A DNA stretch of 13,662 nt from Candidatus Bathyarchaeum sp. (GCA_004376385.1 SOJY01000099.1:1-13662); one strand, 5' to 3'; counted from the first letter of the stretch, positions 6,985-13,662 are shown. Notes: generated by a model from the sequence alone, not told the origin. Translations and numbers: made by a program.

Positions 6985-7007
6985 AGTCAATATTCAGAGT
7001 CAATATT
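6985..7007 (+). repeat. Tandem AGTCAATATT repeat
   Basis: AGTCAATATT occurs at 6985-6994 and 6998-7007, a 13-base period. The second copy runs into CAATATTATC, a possible TATA element for the small membrane protein about 35-45 bases downstream. Confidence 0.4.
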
Positions 7008-7042
7008 ATCGATTCATAGCCTTTTTGTATTCAACGAAAACA

Positions 7043-7231
7043 ATGAGACAAATGATGAACATGAGGCTTTCAAACAAAATCTTAGTGATGTGGCTCGCGG
7101 TTATGTGGATAGTCTTTTCTGTCTGGGTAGTTGCGGTGACTCAATTTCCGTTAAACTTCGGTTTTGTCGGGCTGCAGTCTCTCGCAGGCGTAGTTCTGAT
7201 GTGGACGATGCTGCTGTACAGAGACATCTAA
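7043..7231 (+). CDS. Small two-helix membrane protein
   Basis: About 62 residues with two hydrophobic segments: LVMWLAVMWIVFSVWVVAV, and VGLQSLAGVVLMWTMLL followed by the short tail YRDI. The N-terminus is polar and basic (MRQMMNMRLSNK), so the ends are probably cytosolic. I do not recognise the family. Four in-frame ATGs cluster at 7043, 7052, 7055 and 7061 and none has a good ribosome site; a TATA-like element near 7002-7010 would allow a leaderless start at 7043. The bias to hydrophobic helices and the clean ending support a real gene. An overlapping frame (7090-7272) gives a low-complexity product and was not called. Confidence 0.5.
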   Translation: MRQMMNMRLSNKILVMWLAVMWIVFSVWVVAVTQFPLNFGFVGLQSLAGVVLMWTMLLYRDI

Positions 7232-7508
7232 TTGAAGAGTGCCGTCGGAGTAACTCTGAGATTTCATCCTGAAGCGTCAAGCTAATGCCTTTTCGTCATC
7301 CGGCACAATAATTAATGCTCAAACAAAAATAAATGTGTATACCCGATTTAACAGAAAACAACAAAAGATTTTTTGGACCAAAAAAGCTCAGTTCAGTATC
7401 TGACAAACTAAATGATGTGATGAAAACAAGTTTTTTGTTTTTAAGAACAAATAGGTAAAGCATAACAGTCAAAAAGCTGAAATTTGTTTGTAACTACTTG
7501 GTTTATGG
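7232..7508. other. Gene-free stretch upstream of dodecin
   Basis: About 280 bases without a convincing gene on either strand. It holds a GTGTATACC box (7335-7343) like those at mtd, a 17-base interrupted palindrome TTTTTTGG-A-CCAAAAAA (7369-7385), and a hairpin AAAACAA/TTGTTTT (7423-7441) that could end transcription of the small membrane protein gene. A GTGATGA at 7417 is noted but does not form a C/D box RNA. Confidence 0.5.
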
Positions 7509-7516
7509 GGAGGTGA
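7509..7516 (+). promoter_or_regulatory. Strong ribosome binding site of dodecin
   Basis: GGAGGTGA, a perfect match to the anti-Shine-Dalgarno sequence, lies 4 bases before the ATG. It is the strongest site in the window and suggests high translation. Confidence 0.8.
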
Positions 7517-7520
7517 ATTT

Positions 7521-7724
7521 ATGCCTGTTGTGAAAATTATTGAGTTGATAGGTAGTTCTCCAATTGGCTGGAGCGAGGCTGCTCAAAACGCGGTCACAGA
7601 AGCAGCTAAGACAATAAAGAACATCAAGGGAATCCACGTTAAGCGATGCACTGCTAAGGTTGAAAACAACAAAATTGTGGAATACAATGCTAACGTAAAA
7701 ATTTCTTTCATTGTAGAAAGATAA
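7521..7724 (+). CDS. Dodecin-family protein without the flavin-stacking Trp
   Basis: 67 residues with the full dodecin pattern: VVKIIELIGSSPIGWSEAAQNAV, then AAKTIKNIKGIHV, then KIVEYNANVKISFIVE. Dodecins form hollow dodecamers that store flavins. In Halobacterium salinarum dodecin, W36 stacks on the flavin and Q55 contacts it; aligned by eye these positions are G37 and N56 here. The W17 present lies at a different site. Loss of the Trp resembles the SecE2-type dodecins of mycobacteria (VARV in place of the Trp segment), for which flavin binding is doubtful. It may bind another ligand or serve as a flavin-free shell. A single gene with its own perfect ribosome site. Confidence 0.9.
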   Translation: MPVVKIIELIGSSPIGWSEAAQNAVTEAAKTIKNIKGIHVKRCTAKVENNKIVEYNANVKISFIVER

Positions 7725-7801
7725 GCAATCATAAGACATTCAGCATGAATTTGAAAATCAGAGGTAACCATTGATAATTCAGATTTCAGTGATACAGAAA
7801 T

Positions 7802-8212
7802 TTAGTTGTGTTCCTTAAACACACGAACGATTTTGGGTTGAAACAGGTATACTAGAAATACAAGGCTGATGAATATTTCGCCGAACGCTGCAGTCCTCGG
7901 AACCCCAGCTATCAGTTGCACATTCAAAACGGTAGAAACATCTACAACAATAACGAAAAGGGACACAATTATGGTGCCTAGCCAACCTGATTTTTTGCCT
8001 GCCCAAAGACCATACGCGAAAATTATGCTAAATACTCCGTAGAGAAGCGTGTAAACGTTATAGACCAGTTCACCAGACGCTGCGTATATGAGACCTAAAC
8101 CGATAATGGCGTGAATTGCTCCACCCAAAAATTGTACAATAGTTAAAACAAAAACGCCGGCATATTTTCCCTTAAAGGAAGCAGGATATTTAAATTCGCT
8201 CAAATCCATCAC
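7802..8212 (-). CDS. Four-helix membrane protein of unknown function
   Basis: 136 residues with hydrophobic segments at about 18-45, 50-70, 77-97 and 107-125. The turns carry WAGKKSGW and FQPKIVRVF. The N-terminus (MMDLSEFKYPASFKGK) and C-terminus (VRVFKEHN) are polar. The style recalls small uncharacterised archaeal integral membrane proteins; I cannot name a family. Two adjacent ATGs and a TTG three codons in are possible starts, with GTGAT overlapping the first ATG. It is transcribed divergently from msrB and converges on dodecin. Confidence 0.75.
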   Translation of the reverse strand: MMDLSEFKYPASFKGKYAGVFVLTIVQFLGGAIHAIIGLGLIYAASGELVYNVYTLLYGVFSIIFAYGLWAGKKSGWLGTIIVSLFVIVVDVSTVLNVQLIAGVPRTAAFGEIFISLVFLVYLFQPKIVRVFKEHN

Positions 8213-8247
8213 TTTCTTTGTTCAAGTATAACTTTTAAAGCAACAGC

Positions 8248-8256
8248 AAATATAAG
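8248..8256. promoter_or_regulatory. Shared TATA-like element between membrane protein gene and msrB
   Basis: AAATATAAG on the plus strand, CTTATATTT on the minus strand, 36-44 bases from the membrane-protein start and suitably placed for a plus-strand message beginning near 8280, where the msrB reading frame opens. Confidence 0.35.
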
Positions 8257-8392
8257 ATTTGTAGCCAACCCGCCGTGGTAACAATTTAGTTTTGAGAATC
8301 CTGAAACGTCAGGGAGTTGGAAAGCCGTCAAAACAAAAGAAACAAAAACAGAAGACAAATGGAAGAAGCTTCTTTCCCAAGAAGAATATCAT

Positions 8393-8725
8393 GTGCTTAG
8401 AGAAAAGGGAACCGAACATGCCTTCACTGGAAAGTATCTGAAAAACAAGAAAAACGGCATTTACGTTTGCGCTGGATGTGGAAACGAACTTTTTAGTTCA
8501 GACACAAAATTTGATTCAGGTACAGGCTGGCCCAGTTTCTGGGCAAGTTCCAAGGATAACATCAAAGAAAAAGAGGATAATCGTTTCGGAATGCATAGAA
8601 CTGAGGTAACCTGCAAAAAGTGTGGTGGACACCTTGGACACGTCTTTGATGACAGCCCAACGCCTACGGGTCAACGTTTCTGCATCAACTCGATATCCCT
8701 CAAGTTTAAGGAAAAGAACGAATGA
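8393..8725 (+). CDS. msrB: Peptide methionine-R-sulfoxide reductase, 5' end uncertain
   Basis: MsrB repairs methionine-R-sulfoxide in proteins. Two zinc CxxC pairs (VCAGCG, TCKKCG), the substrate loop GTGWPSFW and the catalytic Cys in RFCINSISL are all present, so the enzyme looks active. The first canonical start is GTG 8393, giving 110 residues, but the conserved N-terminal helix lies upstream in the same frame: 8357-8392 encodes KWKKLLSQEEYH directly before VLREKGTE. That frame is open from 8282, yet contains no ATG, GTG, TTG or ATH codon before 8393. GGGAG at 8312-8316 is spaced like a ribosome site for the GTC codon at 8327. A sequence error, a mutated start or a frameshift in the A-rich region are the options. 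Confidence 0.85.
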   Translation: MLREKGTEHAFTGKYLKNKKNGIYVCAGCGNELFSSDTKFDSGTGWPSFWASSKDNIKEKEDNRFGMHRTEVTCKKCGGHLGHVFDDSPTPTGQRFCINSISLKFKEKNE

Positions 8726-8811
8726 CTTTGTCAGCATCCAAAGAACAAATAATTATTTTACTGCGAACGGAATAAGGGTATCCTCTACGTAGGACTGTCA
8801 TCATGCTCGGT

Positions 8812-8817
8812 AAGGTG
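8812..8817 (+). promoter_or_regulatory. Ribosome binding site of the archaeosortase gene
   Basis: AAGGTG lies 8 bases before the ATG at 8826. The AT-rich AATAATTATTTTA at about 8745-8757 is a candidate TATA element in the 100-base gap after msrB. Confidence 0.5.
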
Positions 8818-8825
8818 CAACCACA

Positions 8826-9869
8826 ATGATAATCCCCTCAAAAGAACAACTAAAGGGACTCCTCTCCAGAATAGACCGCTACTTTCTTTTACAGACCGCC
8901 CTTGTTTTTGCGGCATTCATTGTGCCACTGGTCATTCTTTACATCTTAGACGCGGGATCCTTCGATTTATTGTGGAAGGGCAGAGCGCCGTACCTTCTCT
9001 TTCTCTGGCTATTCTTCTTAGAGACAGCCCTTGGCTGGAAGAAACTCAAAACAGAACGCACAATATTCTGGACCAAAAAAACAGTGTTAGCTGCTGTAAT
9101 CTTGCTTTTGCCAACAGTATATTCAGTTGGGCTACACTTCGGTTTGCAGGCTGGAATAGTGGAACTTGGAAAAGCAGTTGGCGTGCCCGCTGAACAATAT
9201 GGCGAATGGTACTTGACGCACTCTTGGCCATTTTCATTTGAGTATATTCTTTTTGCAGTGTTTTTTGTGACGTCAATCTGGCTTCTGTATGGAGTTCGGG
9301 GACTGAAGACTTTCGCTGTTTCATCATTCTTTATCGGAGGCGTCGGCGTCTTCTACATGATTGACACATTCTATCCGTACGGAACCTTCACTGTTTTGCA
9401 GTCCTTTGTTCCTGTTACAGTTTACGGAGCTTCTTCTATCCTGAATCTTCTGGGTTACGGAACCCAGACATTTTCGGGGGGCGCAAACGGTTTAGGTCTC
9501 ACTGTAACTGGAGCAAACAGCACGTATTCTGCTATTGTGTCTTGGTCTTGTGCAGGAAGCCACAGCCTCTTCATATACTCGTTTATGATTATGCTTTTCC
9601 TCAGAGGCACCAACATATCACGCACAAGAAAGATAATTTACGTTATTGCGGGTGCAGTTGGAACATTTTTTGTTAACATCGTTAGAATTGTAGCGATTCT
9701 TTTGGCGGGAGTCAACAGCGGGGCTTCGTTAGCAGCAACATTCCATGAGTTCTATGGAGAATTTTTTTTCATCGCATGGATGTTCATCTACCTTTCCATC
9801 ATCTACCTTTTCGAAACATGTTTTATCAACAAAATCCGCAACAAACAACCTAGCACAGACACGGTATAG
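8826..9869 (+). CDS. Archaeosortase/exosortase-family membrane transpeptidase
   Basis: 347 residues, with about eight hydrophobic segments. Archaeosortases cut C-terminal sorting signals from surface proteins and attach them to membrane lipid. The family's catalytic triad is visible: C242 in IVSWSCAGSHSLFIYSF, R287 in FFVNIVRIVAILL and H307 in TFHEFYGEFFFIAWMF. The N-terminal 200 residues are additional membrane segments with a polar loop around 110-135. The subtype is not decided by eye; some TACK-archaeal archaeosortases have a similar layout. No target protein with a sorting tail is encoded in the window, so its clients lie elsewhere. It converges, with a 33-base gap, on a membrane glycosyltransferase. 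Start chosen from AAGGTG 8 bases upstream. Confidence 0.88.
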   Translation: MIIPSKEQLKGLLSRIDRYFLLQTALVFAAFIVPLVILYILDAGSFDLLWKGRAPYLLFLWLFFLETALGWKKLKTERTIFWTKKTVLAAVILLLPTVYSVGLHFGLQAGIVELGKAVGVPAEQYGEWYLTHSWPFSFEYILFAVFFVTSIWLLYGVRGLKTFAVSSFFIGGVGVFYMIDTFYPYGTFTVLQSFVPVTVYGASSILNLLGYGTQTFSGGANGLGLTVTGANSTYSAIVSWSCAGSHSLFIYSFMIMLFLRGTNISRTRKIIYVIAGAVGTFFVNIVRIVAILLAGVNSGASLAATFHEFYGEFFFIAWMFIYLSIIYLFETCFINKIRNKQPSTDTV

Positions 9870-9890
9870 TCTGGTCATAATAACGACTAG

Positions 9891-9895
9891 AAAAA
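9891..9895 (-). terminator. Possible T-run terminator after the glycosyltransferase operon
   Basis: The minus strand reads CTCTTTTTCTAG just beyond the glycosyltransferase stop codon. A weak inverted repeat TAGTC/GACTA (9867-9871 and 9885-9889) flanks it. T-runs alone can end archaeal transcription. Confidence 0.3.
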
Positions 9896-9902
9896 GAGGA
9901 CT

Positions 9903-11360
9903 CTAAGCAGTTTTCTTTTCTGTTCCTATTCGCTTTAGTGATCCCCACTGCATCTCTCTTCTTGAGAGTATATCGAAGAGGCTCTTGATTTTGATGAAGT
10001 TCCGCAGTTCTTTGAAGCCAACCACGAATAATGGAGAAAGAACTACGAGTTTCATGTCTTCGTTGTCCATCTGTACGGCTAAGAAACTGTATGTTGTTTG
10101 AATCAGCATGAATATAGCCATAACAAGTAGAACTTGTAACGCGTACCCCGTTAATACTGCGAGAAATATGACGATGATCGATACAACCGAGACGAAGGGA
10201 ACAAATATCATAGACAGTATTATGTATTGGAATGTTAAGTTCCTTAAGTAACCGAACCGTGGATTCCCGAAAACGTTTCTGTGTTTTATGATGGTTTGGA
10301 AGGTTCCTCTGTTCCATCTTGTTCTCTGTTTGATAAAGTCGTTCCAAGTGACGGGCGCTTCGGTATAAACAAACGCGTCACTTAAAGCTTGTACAACTCT
10401 TTTTGTTTTCAAAAGCTTGACGGTGATGTCAAAATCCTCGGTTAGAGTGTCCCGGTCGTAGAAGCCAATTTCTTTCAAGCTCTTTTTCCGAAAAGAAGCC
10501 AAAGGACCCGGAATTACTGGCACAACCCCAAAAATGTCGAAAACTCTTCTGTATATGTTTTGGTTCACTATGTATTCAAGCGCCTGACATTTGGTTAGCA
10601 AGTTTGTCCTGTTTAGAACTTTCACGTTTCCCGCCACGGCACTAACCGATGGGTCTTGGAAGCGGCTGATAATCATCCGAAGAGCACTTCTGCCAATCAT
10701 GCTGTCGGCGTCACATGTGATAATGATTTCACCTTTAGCAATCAGTATACCCGTATTTAAGGCGCCAGATTTTCCGCCAGCCTCTAGTCTACGGATTACC
10801 TTCACGCCCTTTGTTCTGTATTTAGATGCCAACTGGTAAGTTTTGTCTGTGGAACCATCGTCCACCACGATAATCTCCTTTTTTGGGTAATCTATTTCTA
10901 AAATCGCTTCGATGCAGCGTTCTATCACTTTTTCTTCATTGTGAGCTGGAACTACTAGGGTAACCAAAGGCCAGCGATGAATTGGACGTAGGGTCATGTT
11001 TAGCTCCAGATAGCGGTGGTATACGCTAAGTGGAAGTGCAAGGTAATTTGAGAAAAATTCAACCGTTAGTGCTGTTGCTAGAAGTGCTGTTGCAATTGAA
11101 AGGTATCCAAGATATAGAGTGAGCCACCCGATGATTATGGGAATTATGAACATAGAAAGAAGGGCAAGTATACTGATCTGTCTTGATGGCTTTCTGATTT
11201 TGCTGTTATGAACGTTTCTAGCAGCATACAGAAAATATGAAGCAGTTGCGGCTCCTATGCCTAGACATATCCAAGCGATGTATCCGGGTATGACCAAGGC
11301 TATTAGAATGAGTTCGCACGCCAACACAACGGCAGTTACTACTAATTTCTTGATGTCCAT
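9903..11360 (-). CDS. Membrane family 2 glycosyltransferase (processive polysaccharide synthase type)
   Basis: 485 residues. Four hydrophobic segments (about 5-25, 28-47, 63-83, 85-112) precede a GT-A domain (130-360), and two or three more follow (376-450), a layout like poly-GlcNAc, hyaluronan or cellulose synthases. Motifs are VVPAHNEE (137-143), VDDGS (166-170), the metal-binding DAD (217-219), TED (307-309) and QRTRW (345-349); the last two mark processive beta-glycosyltransferases. It probably polymerises a sugar on the cytoplasmic face and passes it out through the membrane. The product is not predictable. It begins 19 bases after the REC-TackOD1 regulator stop and has no strong ribosome site, so it is likely the last gene of the signalling operon and tied to its expression. 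Confidence 0.92.
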   Translation of the reverse strand: MDIKKLVVTAVVLACELILIALVIPGYIAWICLGIGAATASYFLYAARNVHNSKIRKPSRQISILALLSMFIIPIIIGWLTLYLGYLSIATALLATALTVEFFSNYLALPLSVYHRYLELNMTLRPIHRWPLVTLVVPAHNEEKVIERCIEAILEIDYPKKEIIVVDDGSTDKTYQLASKYRTKGVKVIRRLEAGGKSGALNTGILIAKGEIIITCDADSMIGRSALRMIISRFQDPSVSAVAGNVKVLNRTNLLTKCQALEYIVNQNIYRRVFDIFGVVPVIPGPLASFRKKSLKEIGFYDRDTLTEDFDITVKLLKTKRVVQALSDAFVYTEAPVTWNDFIKQRTRWNRGTFQTIIKHRNVFGNPRFGYLRNLTFQYIILSMIFVPFVSVVSIIVIFLAVLTGYALQVLLVMAIFMLIQTTYSFLAVQMDNEDMKLVVLSPLFVVGFKELRNFIKIKSLFDILSRREMQWGSLKRIGTEKKTA

Positions 11361-11379
11361 TCATGAACAACCAAAATTT

Positions 11380-12396
11380 TCAAGTTTTTTGGCTGGATTT
11401 TTTATCTCGGCTTTGTTCAGTTAATTCGGTGGCTTTCATGCCAAGTTTCAGCATCTGGCTGCCACTTTTTGTTAACTTGTAATTATGGAGCATGTCTATC
11501 CTTATGTCTTCTAAGGGGAATCTTCCATTACATGTGGAGCATACAAATTTGAAGGTGGGTTGACCGAAGAAGTGTTTGTTTGAGCATCTGTACCAGTTTT
11601 CGATTTTTCGGTAGTCGACTCCGATTATTTTGAGTTTTTTTCCACACTTCGGACAGACAAGCCTGCCTTCGTCTTTATCAAATTTGGTTCTGAAGTCTAT
11701 GTTGCCGCAGTCAAAATGTTCCAAAGCTTCTTCTTTGTTCATTTGGGTGCTTTCGCATTCGGGGCATTCAAGATAGAGTGTAGCAGTTAGGGACCCGCAG
11801 TCTGGGCAAGCAATTATTGAGCGTGAGGGTTCTTCTTCTACAATATCTATCTCTGCAAGGTTTCTTAATGCTGAAACCAGTTGTTCTACTGGAATTTCGC
11901 TCTTTGGATTAGACATTAAGGTGCTGGTGGACTCGATCTGTATGATTGGATTTTCGGCAAAAAGAGTTGCGATGGCTTTTGCTGTTTCGAGGTCTACGGT
12001 TTCAGGCAGAGATGATGTCATCAGTATGTCTTTGATACTGTTAATCAGACGTTTTGGGGCGATGCCCTCTTTGACTATGTAGTCTCGGACGCCAAGTTTC
12101 ATAGCGTCCACTGCGACATTCTCGCTTCCTTTGCCGGTGAGCAGGATGATCGGTGTTTTGATGTTTCTTTTCTTTAGTTCTTTGACTAATTCGATGCCTG
12201 TTATGTCGGGCAGTCTGTAATCCAAAATGAGCAGGTCGAAGTTTTCTTTTTCAATCTTGTTTAAGCCTTTTGTTCCTGTATCTACGGTTATTAAATCGAA
12301 ATTGATGGGCATTTTTTCTTTGAGTGAACGTTTTAGAATCAGCTGGTCATCGGGGTTGTCTTCAACATATAATATGCGTAATTTCAGGTCGTTCAA
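11380..12396 (-). CDS. Response regulator with Cys-rich TackOD1-like output domain
   Basis: 338 residues. The receiver domain (6-125) has the acidic pair E12-D13, phosphoacceptor D59 in LLILDYRLP, T87 and K109. After a linker comes a metal-binding output region (about 195-305) with CPDC (197/200), CPEC (211/214), EHFDC (H227, C230), CPKC (248/251), C271 and CSTC (286/289), plus VDYRKIENWYRC. The arrangement matches my recollection of TackOD1, the thaumarchaeal output domain found on two-component proteins. A basic, winged-helix-like tail (LHNYKLTKSGSQMLKLGMKATELTE) follows. It may bind DNA, RNA or a protein; this is not known. The start is TTG with GGTGA 7 bases upstream, and only 3 bases separate it from the preceding regulator gene. 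Confidence 0.88.
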   Translation of the reverse strand: MNDLKLRILYVEDNPDDQLILKRSLKEKMPINFDLITVDTGTKGLNKIEKENFDLLILDYRLPDITGIELVKELKKRNIKTPIILLTGKGSENVAVDAMKLGVRDYIVKEGIAPKRLINSIKDILMTSSLPETVDLETAKAIATLFAENPIIQIESTSTLMSNPKSEIPVEQLVSALRNLAEIDIVEEEPSRSIIACPDCGSLTATLYLECPECESTQMNKEEALEHFDCGNIDFRTKFDKDEGRLVCPKCGKKLKIIGVDYRKIENWYRCSNKHFFGQPTFKFVCSTCNGRFPLEDIRIDMLHNYKLTKSGSQMLKLGMKATELTEQSRDKKSSQKT

Positions 12397-12399
12397 TAT

Positions 12400-12858
12400 T
12401 CATTCACCATATTGTGCTAACGGTATTTTTGAGATGATTAGCCAGTACCGTTTTATTTGCATCATAGTCTCAATGAAATCTTTAAAGCTGGCGGGTTTTG
12501 TAATAAAGGTGTTACATCCTAGTTTGTAGGATCGTTCTATGTCTTTATCTCTTGCCGAGACGGTTAATACTACTATTGGAATAGTCTTCAGTTTATCATC
12601 GCTTTTTATGTTCTCCAGCACTTCAAAGCCGTCAAGTTTAGGCATCTTCAGATCTAATAGAACGATGCCGGGTGTTGGAGCATCTTTATACTTTCCTTTT
12701 TTCCTCAAGAATTGTATGGCTTCTTCACCATCATGAGTCACGTATAGTTTATTTTGAATCTGACATTTTGTAAAGGCTCTCTTGGTTAGCATGATATCGT
12801 CCGGATTATCTTCCACTAAGAGAATTGGGCAGTCTGGCGGCTTACATCTGGTTGTCAT
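12400..12858 (-). CDS. Single-domain response regulator (CheY/Rcp1-like)
   Basis: 152 residues forming one receiver domain and no output domain. Key residues are E16-D17, phosphoacceptor D69 in IVLLDLKMPKLDGFEVL, T99 and K121 in FITKPASF. The loop FLRKKGKYKDAPTPGIVLLD is the mark of the Rcp1-like class, regulators usually paired with PAS or phytochrome kinases. It overlaps the kinase stop by 4 bases (ATGA), so the two are translationally coupled. As a stand-alone receiver it could relay phosphate or compete with the downstream REC-TackOD1 protein for the kinase. Confidence 0.93.
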   Translation of the reverse strand: MTTRCKPPDCPILLVEDNPDDIMLTKRAFTKCQIQNKLYVTHDGEEAIQFLRKKGKYKDAPTPGIVLLDLKMPKLDGFEVLENIKSDDKLKTIPIVVLTVSARDKDIERSYKLGCNTFITKPASFKDFIETMMQIKRYWLIISKIPLAQYGE

Positions 12859-13662
12859 ATTTTCGCCTCTTCTGTCTGTTTAATCTTCTTTGGTGTTGTG
12901 AACATGAATGTGCTGCCTTCACCGGGTGTGCTTTCAACCCAGATTTTCCCTCCTAGTTGCTCGACAATCTTCTTACAGATTGCTAAGCCGGCTCCCGTTC
13001 CTTTGTACTCCTTTCTGGTATGCAATTTCTCGAAAAGATTGAAGATACGTTCCAGATATTTCTCTTCGATGCCTATTCCATTATCTCGAACCGTGAACAG
13101 ATGATCGTTTTCTCTTTCTTGATGTAAAACCTCTACTTTAGGGGTTTTGGACTTGTTGAACTTCAATCCGTTACCAATCAGGTTCATAAACAGTTGCTTC
13201 ACCCATATTCTCTGAACGGAGATGACTGGAAGTTTATCGACAACAACTTCTGCGTTACGTTCCTTGATCGTCATTTCAAGGTCAGCTAGGAGTTCTTCTA
13301 AGAGCGTGTTTAAGTCCGTTTTCTCAACCTTGGTGAATTTTCGTCCAACACGAGAGAGAAAGAGCAGGTCTTCAATCATGGCGTTCAGGTGGGACGACGC
13401 ATTAACCATCCTCTGCAGATAGTCTTGGCCTGTCTCCTCGAGCCTTTCACCGTAGTCTTCCAAGAGAAAGCCACCGAAGGATTGTATGGTTCGTAGAGGC
13501 GCCTTCAAGTCATGAGACACCACATACGTGTAACTTTCTAGTTCCTCGTTTGACTGTTTCAATAGACGGTTAGCCTTGCTTATTGCCTCTTGGGCCTTCT
13601 TCATTTCTGTGATGTCCTGTCCGACTCCGACTACACCTATGATGTTGCCTGAGGCATCCCTT
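12855..13662 (-). CDS. PAS histidine kinase, 5' end beyond window
   Basis: The C-terminal 268 residues of a sensor kinase; the frame runs off the window edge. The visible part opens with the end of a PAS/PAC domain (RDASGNIIGVVGVGQDITE), then a coiled linker and, numbering from the Met codon at 13604, the dimerisation/phosphoacceptor domain with H31 in VSHDLKAPLR. The ATPase domain shows the N-box N145 (NLIGNGLKF), G1 in RDNGIGIE (173-180), IFNLFEKLH and the G2 lid GTGAGLAICKKI (202-213). All catalytic parts are intact. The Met at 13604 is internal, not the start. It overlaps the following receiver gene by 4 bases. Signal and topology cannot be told from this fragment. Confidence 0.95.
   Translation of the reverse strand, partial: RDASGNIIGVVGVGQDITEMKKAQEAISKANRLLKQSNEELESYTYVVSHDLKAPLRTIQSFGGFLLEDYGERLEETGQDYLQRMVNASSHLNAMIEDLLFLSRVGRKFTKVEKTDLNTLLEELLADLEMTIKERNAEVVVDKLPVISVQRIWVKQLFMNLIGNGLKFNKSKTPKVEVLHQERENDHLFTVRDNGIGIEEKYLERIFNLFEKLHTRKEYKGTGAGLAICKKIVEQLGGKIWVESTPGEGSTFMFTTPKKIKQTEEAKI

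Noticed and set aside
6808..6990. 60-codon minus-strand frame upstream of phoU
   Set aside because: No family signal, and it covers the phoU promoter, its AT runs and a palindrome; its composition looks like non-coding DNA.
7400..7480. GTGATGA (7417) with CTGA at 7400 and 7477, a possible C/D box RNA
   Set aside because: The spacing is wrong: no C box precedes the first CTGA at guide distance, and no internal D'/C' pair lies between 7424 and 7476.
9850..10347. 165-codon minus-strand frame overlapping the glycosyltransferase and archaeosortase ends
   Set aside because: It is a shadow of the glycosyltransferase in another frame, with a product that has no recognisable domain.
13602..13604. 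ATG as the start of the histidine kinase
   Set aside because: The same frame continues upstream through a clear PAS/PAC ending (GNIIGVVGVGQDITE) to the window edge, so this Met is internal.

Overview
The window looks like a piece of an archaeal chromosome. It carries an F420-dependent methylene-tetrahydromethanopterin dehydrogenase (Mtd), a Dpo4-type Y-family polymerase, an archaeosortase, a PhoU with an AbrB-type DNA-binding head, and a response regulator ending in a Cys-rich TackOD1-like output region. Promoters are TATA-type, ribosome binding sites match GGAGGTGATCC, and TTG/GTG starts are common. These traits fit an anaerobic TACK-group archaeon using the H4MPT C1 pathway; a Bathyarchaeia-like lineage is my best guess, which is inference. 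No tRNA, rRNA, CRISPR or insertion sequence was seen.

Layout. 15-3826 (minus strand): a small Lys-tailed archaeal protein, DNA polymerase IV, a divergent cysteinyl-tRNA-synthetase-like ligase just upstream of the polymerase, and Mtd. 3827-4014: a compact divergent promoter region with two near-identical palindromic boxes. 4015-5739 (plus): an NADP-type methylene-H4MPT dehydrogenase (MtdA/MtdB family) fused to an unrecognised N-terminal domain of about 250 residues. A hairpin separates it from the convergent AbrB-PhoU regulator (5785-6801). 7043-8725: short genes (two-helix membrane protein, dodecin, four-helix membrane protein, MsrB). 8826-9869 (plus): an archaeosortase. 9903-13662 (minus): one tightly packed operon of histidine kinase (cut by the window edge), single-domain response regulator, REC-TackOD1 regulator and a processive membrane glycosyltransferase.

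How the genes may work together. Mtd and the MtdB-like protein are unrelated enzymes for the same methylene/methenyl-H4MPT step, using F420 and probably NADP. They are transcribed divergently from one small regulatory region, so the cell may choose, or exchange electrons between, F420 and NADP at this step. The right half is a cell-surface module: a phosphorelay co-transcribed with a polysaccharide-type glycosyltransferase, convergent with a protein-sorting archaeosortase. The middle holds redox and stress functions (dodecin, MsrB). The most unusual items are the fused MtdB-like enzyme beside Mtd, and the CysRS-like ligase with two of four zinc ligands replaced and no C-terminal tRNA-binding mini-domain.
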